Assembly (NCBI GenBank): GCA_900757695.1
Contig: CAAEOU010000140.1
Coordinates: 1 to 7,835, forward strand
Reading direction: 5' to 3'
From: an uncultured Oscillospiraceae bacterium
GTDB lineage: Bacteria; Bacillota_A; Clostridia; Oscillospirales; Oscillospiraceae
Length of the DNA stretch: 7,835 nt
This document shows positions 6,980 through 7,835 of the stretch, in pieces. Position 1 is the first letter of the stretch, and each line of letters starts with the position of its first letter. The translations under genes and the position numbers were made by a program. The notes below the pieces were generated by a model that searched no databases, was not told the DNA's origin, and saw only the letters and a list, made by a program, of their open reading frames with translations.

Positions 6980-7016
6980 TTTACCCGCCCTTTAGAAACA
7001 TTACACAAAGTTTACT
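6980..7016 (+). promoter_or_regulatory. PhoP-box-like array of four TTnACA repeats
   Basis: Four hexamers each match TT(A/T/C)ACA at 5 of 6 positions: TTTACC (6980-6985), TTTAGA (6991-6996), ATTACA (7000-7005) and TTTACT (7011-7016). The spacers are 5, 3 and 5 bp, inside the 5 plus or minus 2 bp known for the Bacillus subtilis PhoP core box. The array stands just upstream of a PhoB/PhoP-type regulator and a Na/Pi transporter gene. The repeats are degenerate and lie in AT-rich DNA, so chance cannot be excluded. Confidence 0.45.
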
Positions 7017-7043
7017 TTTCCTCTTTCAGTTTCCGGCGGTATC

Positions 7044-7052
7044 TGATATGAT
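7044..7052 (+). promoter_or_regulatory. Candidate extended -10 adjacent to the response regulator
   Basis: TGATATGAT is an extended -10 (TGn plus TATGAT). The -35 place 17 bp upstream reads TTTCAG (7024-7029), a weak match, as expected for an activator-dependent promoter. The predicted start near 7059 coincides with the ribosome binding site and leaves a leader of only about 12 nt. The overlapping TATCTG at 7040-7045 would give about 19 nt. The PhoP-like repeats end 30 bp upstream of TATGAT. Confidence 0.35.
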
Positions 7053-7058
7053 ATGGTT

Positions 7059-7064
7059 GAGGGG
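7059..7064 (+). promoter_or_regulatory. Ribosome binding site of the response regulator
   Basis: GAGGGG is 6 nt before ATG 7071. Three in-frame ATGs (7053, 7065, 7071) lie within 21 bp. Only 7071 has correct spacing, and it gives the family-typical opening MKIYIVEDD. Confidence 0.75.
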
Positions 7065-7070
7065 ATGCGA

Positions 7071-7736
7071 ATGAAAATCTATATTGTGGAGGATGATCCC
7101 GAAATCCGTGAGCTGGAGAGCTATGCCCTGAAATCCTCCGGCTATGAAACAATGGAATTTACAGAGGGATCGTCCTTTTTTGAGGCAATTCGCCGTGAAA
7201 AGCCTGCACTGGTGCTGCTGGATGTTATGCTGCCGGGGCAGGACGGCCTTTCTATTTTGAAGCAGCTGCGCAGTCAGGCCGACACCATGAGCCTGCCTGT
7301 GATCCTTGTCACCGCCCGTTCCACGGAGCTGGACACCGTCCGTGGCCTTGATCTCGGTGCGGATGACTATATCGCAAAGCCCTTTGGAATCATGGAGCTG
7401 GTGAGCCGTGTCCGGGCAAGGACCCGGCACATCCGGGAAGAGGCGGATCGCTTTGTCTGCGGGGATATCACCCTGAATGAATCCAGCCGCTCCGTCACCG
7501 TAGGGGGCGTCCCCTGTGAGCTGACCTATAAGGAATATGAGCTTTTAAGCCTTCTGATCCAAAACGCTGGCCGGGTGCTGACCCGGGAGCAGATTATGGA
7601 CCGGATCTGGGGCTATGACTATGGCGGCTCCAGCCGTACTCTGGATATGCACATCAAGACGCTCCGGCAAAAGCTGGGGGAGTCCGGCAGCCGGATCCAT
7701 ACCGTCCGAAACGTAGGATATCGGATGGACGCATAG
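7071..7736 (+). CDS. OmpR/PhoB-family response regulator
   Basis: Two-component response regulator of 221 aa, the standard length. The receiver domain (about 1-118) has the acidic pair D8-D9, the phosphate-accepting D51 (LLDVMLPGQDG), T81 (LVTAR) and K103 (AKPF). A winged-helix DNA-binding domain follows (about 126-221), with LTYKEYELL (151-159), the recognition region around RTLDMHIKTLRQKL, and the terminal wing VRNVGYRM. Every catalytic residue is present, so phosphorylation by a partner kinase is expected. No histidine kinase follows directly: a Na/Pi cotransporter starts 30 bp downstream with no terminator between, so the two are probably co-transcribed. That context and the PhoP-like repeats upstream point to phosphate-responsive control, a PhoB/PhoP role. 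This is an inference; OmpR-family regulators cannot be told apart reliably by eye. Confidence 0.93.
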   Translation: MKIYIVEDDPEIRELESYALKSSGYETMEFTEGSSFFEAIRREKPALVLLDVMLPGQDGLSILKQLRSQADTMSLPVILVTARSTELDTVRGLDLGADDYIAKPFGIMELVSRVRARTRHIREEADRFVCGDITLNESSRSVTVGGVPCELTYKEYELLSLLIQNAGRVLTREQIMDRIWGYDYGGSSRTLDMHIKTLRQKLGESGSRIHTVRNVGYRMDA

Positions 7737-7751
7737 CAACAAGGGAGAAAG

Positions 7752-7758
7752 GGAAGGA
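7752..7758 (+). promoter_or_regulatory. Ribosome binding site of the Na/Pi cotransporter
   Basis: GGAAGGA is 8 nt before ATG 7767. A second purine run (AAGGGAG, 7741-7747) lies farther upstream but is too distant to be the main site. Confidence 0.6.
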
Positions 7759-7766
7759 TCGCAATT

Positions 7767-7835
7767 ATGTCTCTGTTTGAGTTATTTTCTCTGCTGGGCG
7801 GTGTTGGCCTGTTTCTCTATGGCATGACCATCATG
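7767..7835 (+). CDS. Na/Pi cotransporter family protein, 3'-truncated by window edge
   Basis: Only the first 23 codons are in the window. They begin MSLFELFSLLGGVGLFLYGM and continue TIM. This hydrophobic opening, with GG(V/L)xLFLYGM, is characteristic of the first transmembrane helix of bacterial Na/Pi cotransporter II-type proteins (NptA/YjbB-like, often with a C-terminal PhoU-like domain), which import inorganic phosphate with sodium. The gene follows the response regulator by 30 bp without a terminator, suggesting one transcript. The call rests on a short fragment, so other membrane proteins remain possible, though the motif is quite specific. Confidence 0.75.
   Translation, partial: MSLFELFSLLGGVGLFLYGMTIM

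Noticed and set aside
6995..7014. AAAC...GTTT inverted repeat within the PhoP-like region
   Set aside because: The arms are only 4 bp in AT-rich sequence, too weak to support a separate operator or hairpin.
7026..7430. Open frame of 134 codons on the minus strand opposite the response regulator
   Set aside because: It is antisense to a well-conserved receiver domain, and its translation resembles no protein family.

Overview
The window looks like a chromosomal segment from a moderately GC-rich member of the Clostridia (Oscillospiraceae-like Firmicutes). This is an inference from strong AGGAGG-type ribosome binding sites, GC-rich third codon positions, a clostridial-type WYL regulator and a PhoP-style regulator followed by a Na/Pi transporter. 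I cannot fix the genus without a database search. No rRNA, tRNA, CRISPR array, insertion sequence or phage gene is visible, and the segment reads as ordinary core genome.

Layout. (1) Bases 2-4928: glutamate synthase operon. The 3' three quarters of gltB (5' end outside the window) is followed 13 bp later by a complete gltD. The two subunits turn glutamine plus 2-oxoglutarate into two glutamates with NADPH as reductant. (2) Bases 4929-4990: convergent intergenic region with a long hairpin that can terminate transcription from both sides. (3) Bases 5010-5978, minus strand: a HTH/WYL-domain transcriptional regulator. (4) Bases 5979-6170: divergent control region with a promoter on each strand, a palindrome over the regulator's -10 box, and a 10-bp direct repeat spaced two helical turns apart. 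(5) Bases 6171-6869: a small metallophosphoesterase with an altered first metal-binding motif. (6) Bases 6870-7070: a hairpin followed by a control region carrying four TTnACA-like repeats that resemble a PhoP box. (7) Bases 7071-7736: a complete OmpR/PhoB-type response regulator, followed after 30 bp by the first 23 codons of a Na/Pi cotransporter that runs off the window.

How they fit together. gltBD is a nitrogen-assimilation unit. The response regulator and Na/Pi transporter look like a phosphate-uptake unit that may be self-regulated through the PhoP-like repeats. The WYL regulator and metallophosphoesterase are divergent and may share control, but nothing in the sequence gives the ligand or substrate. 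I do not see a clearly new multi-gene system. The best leads are the two intergenic control regions and the variant metallophosphoesterase motif.
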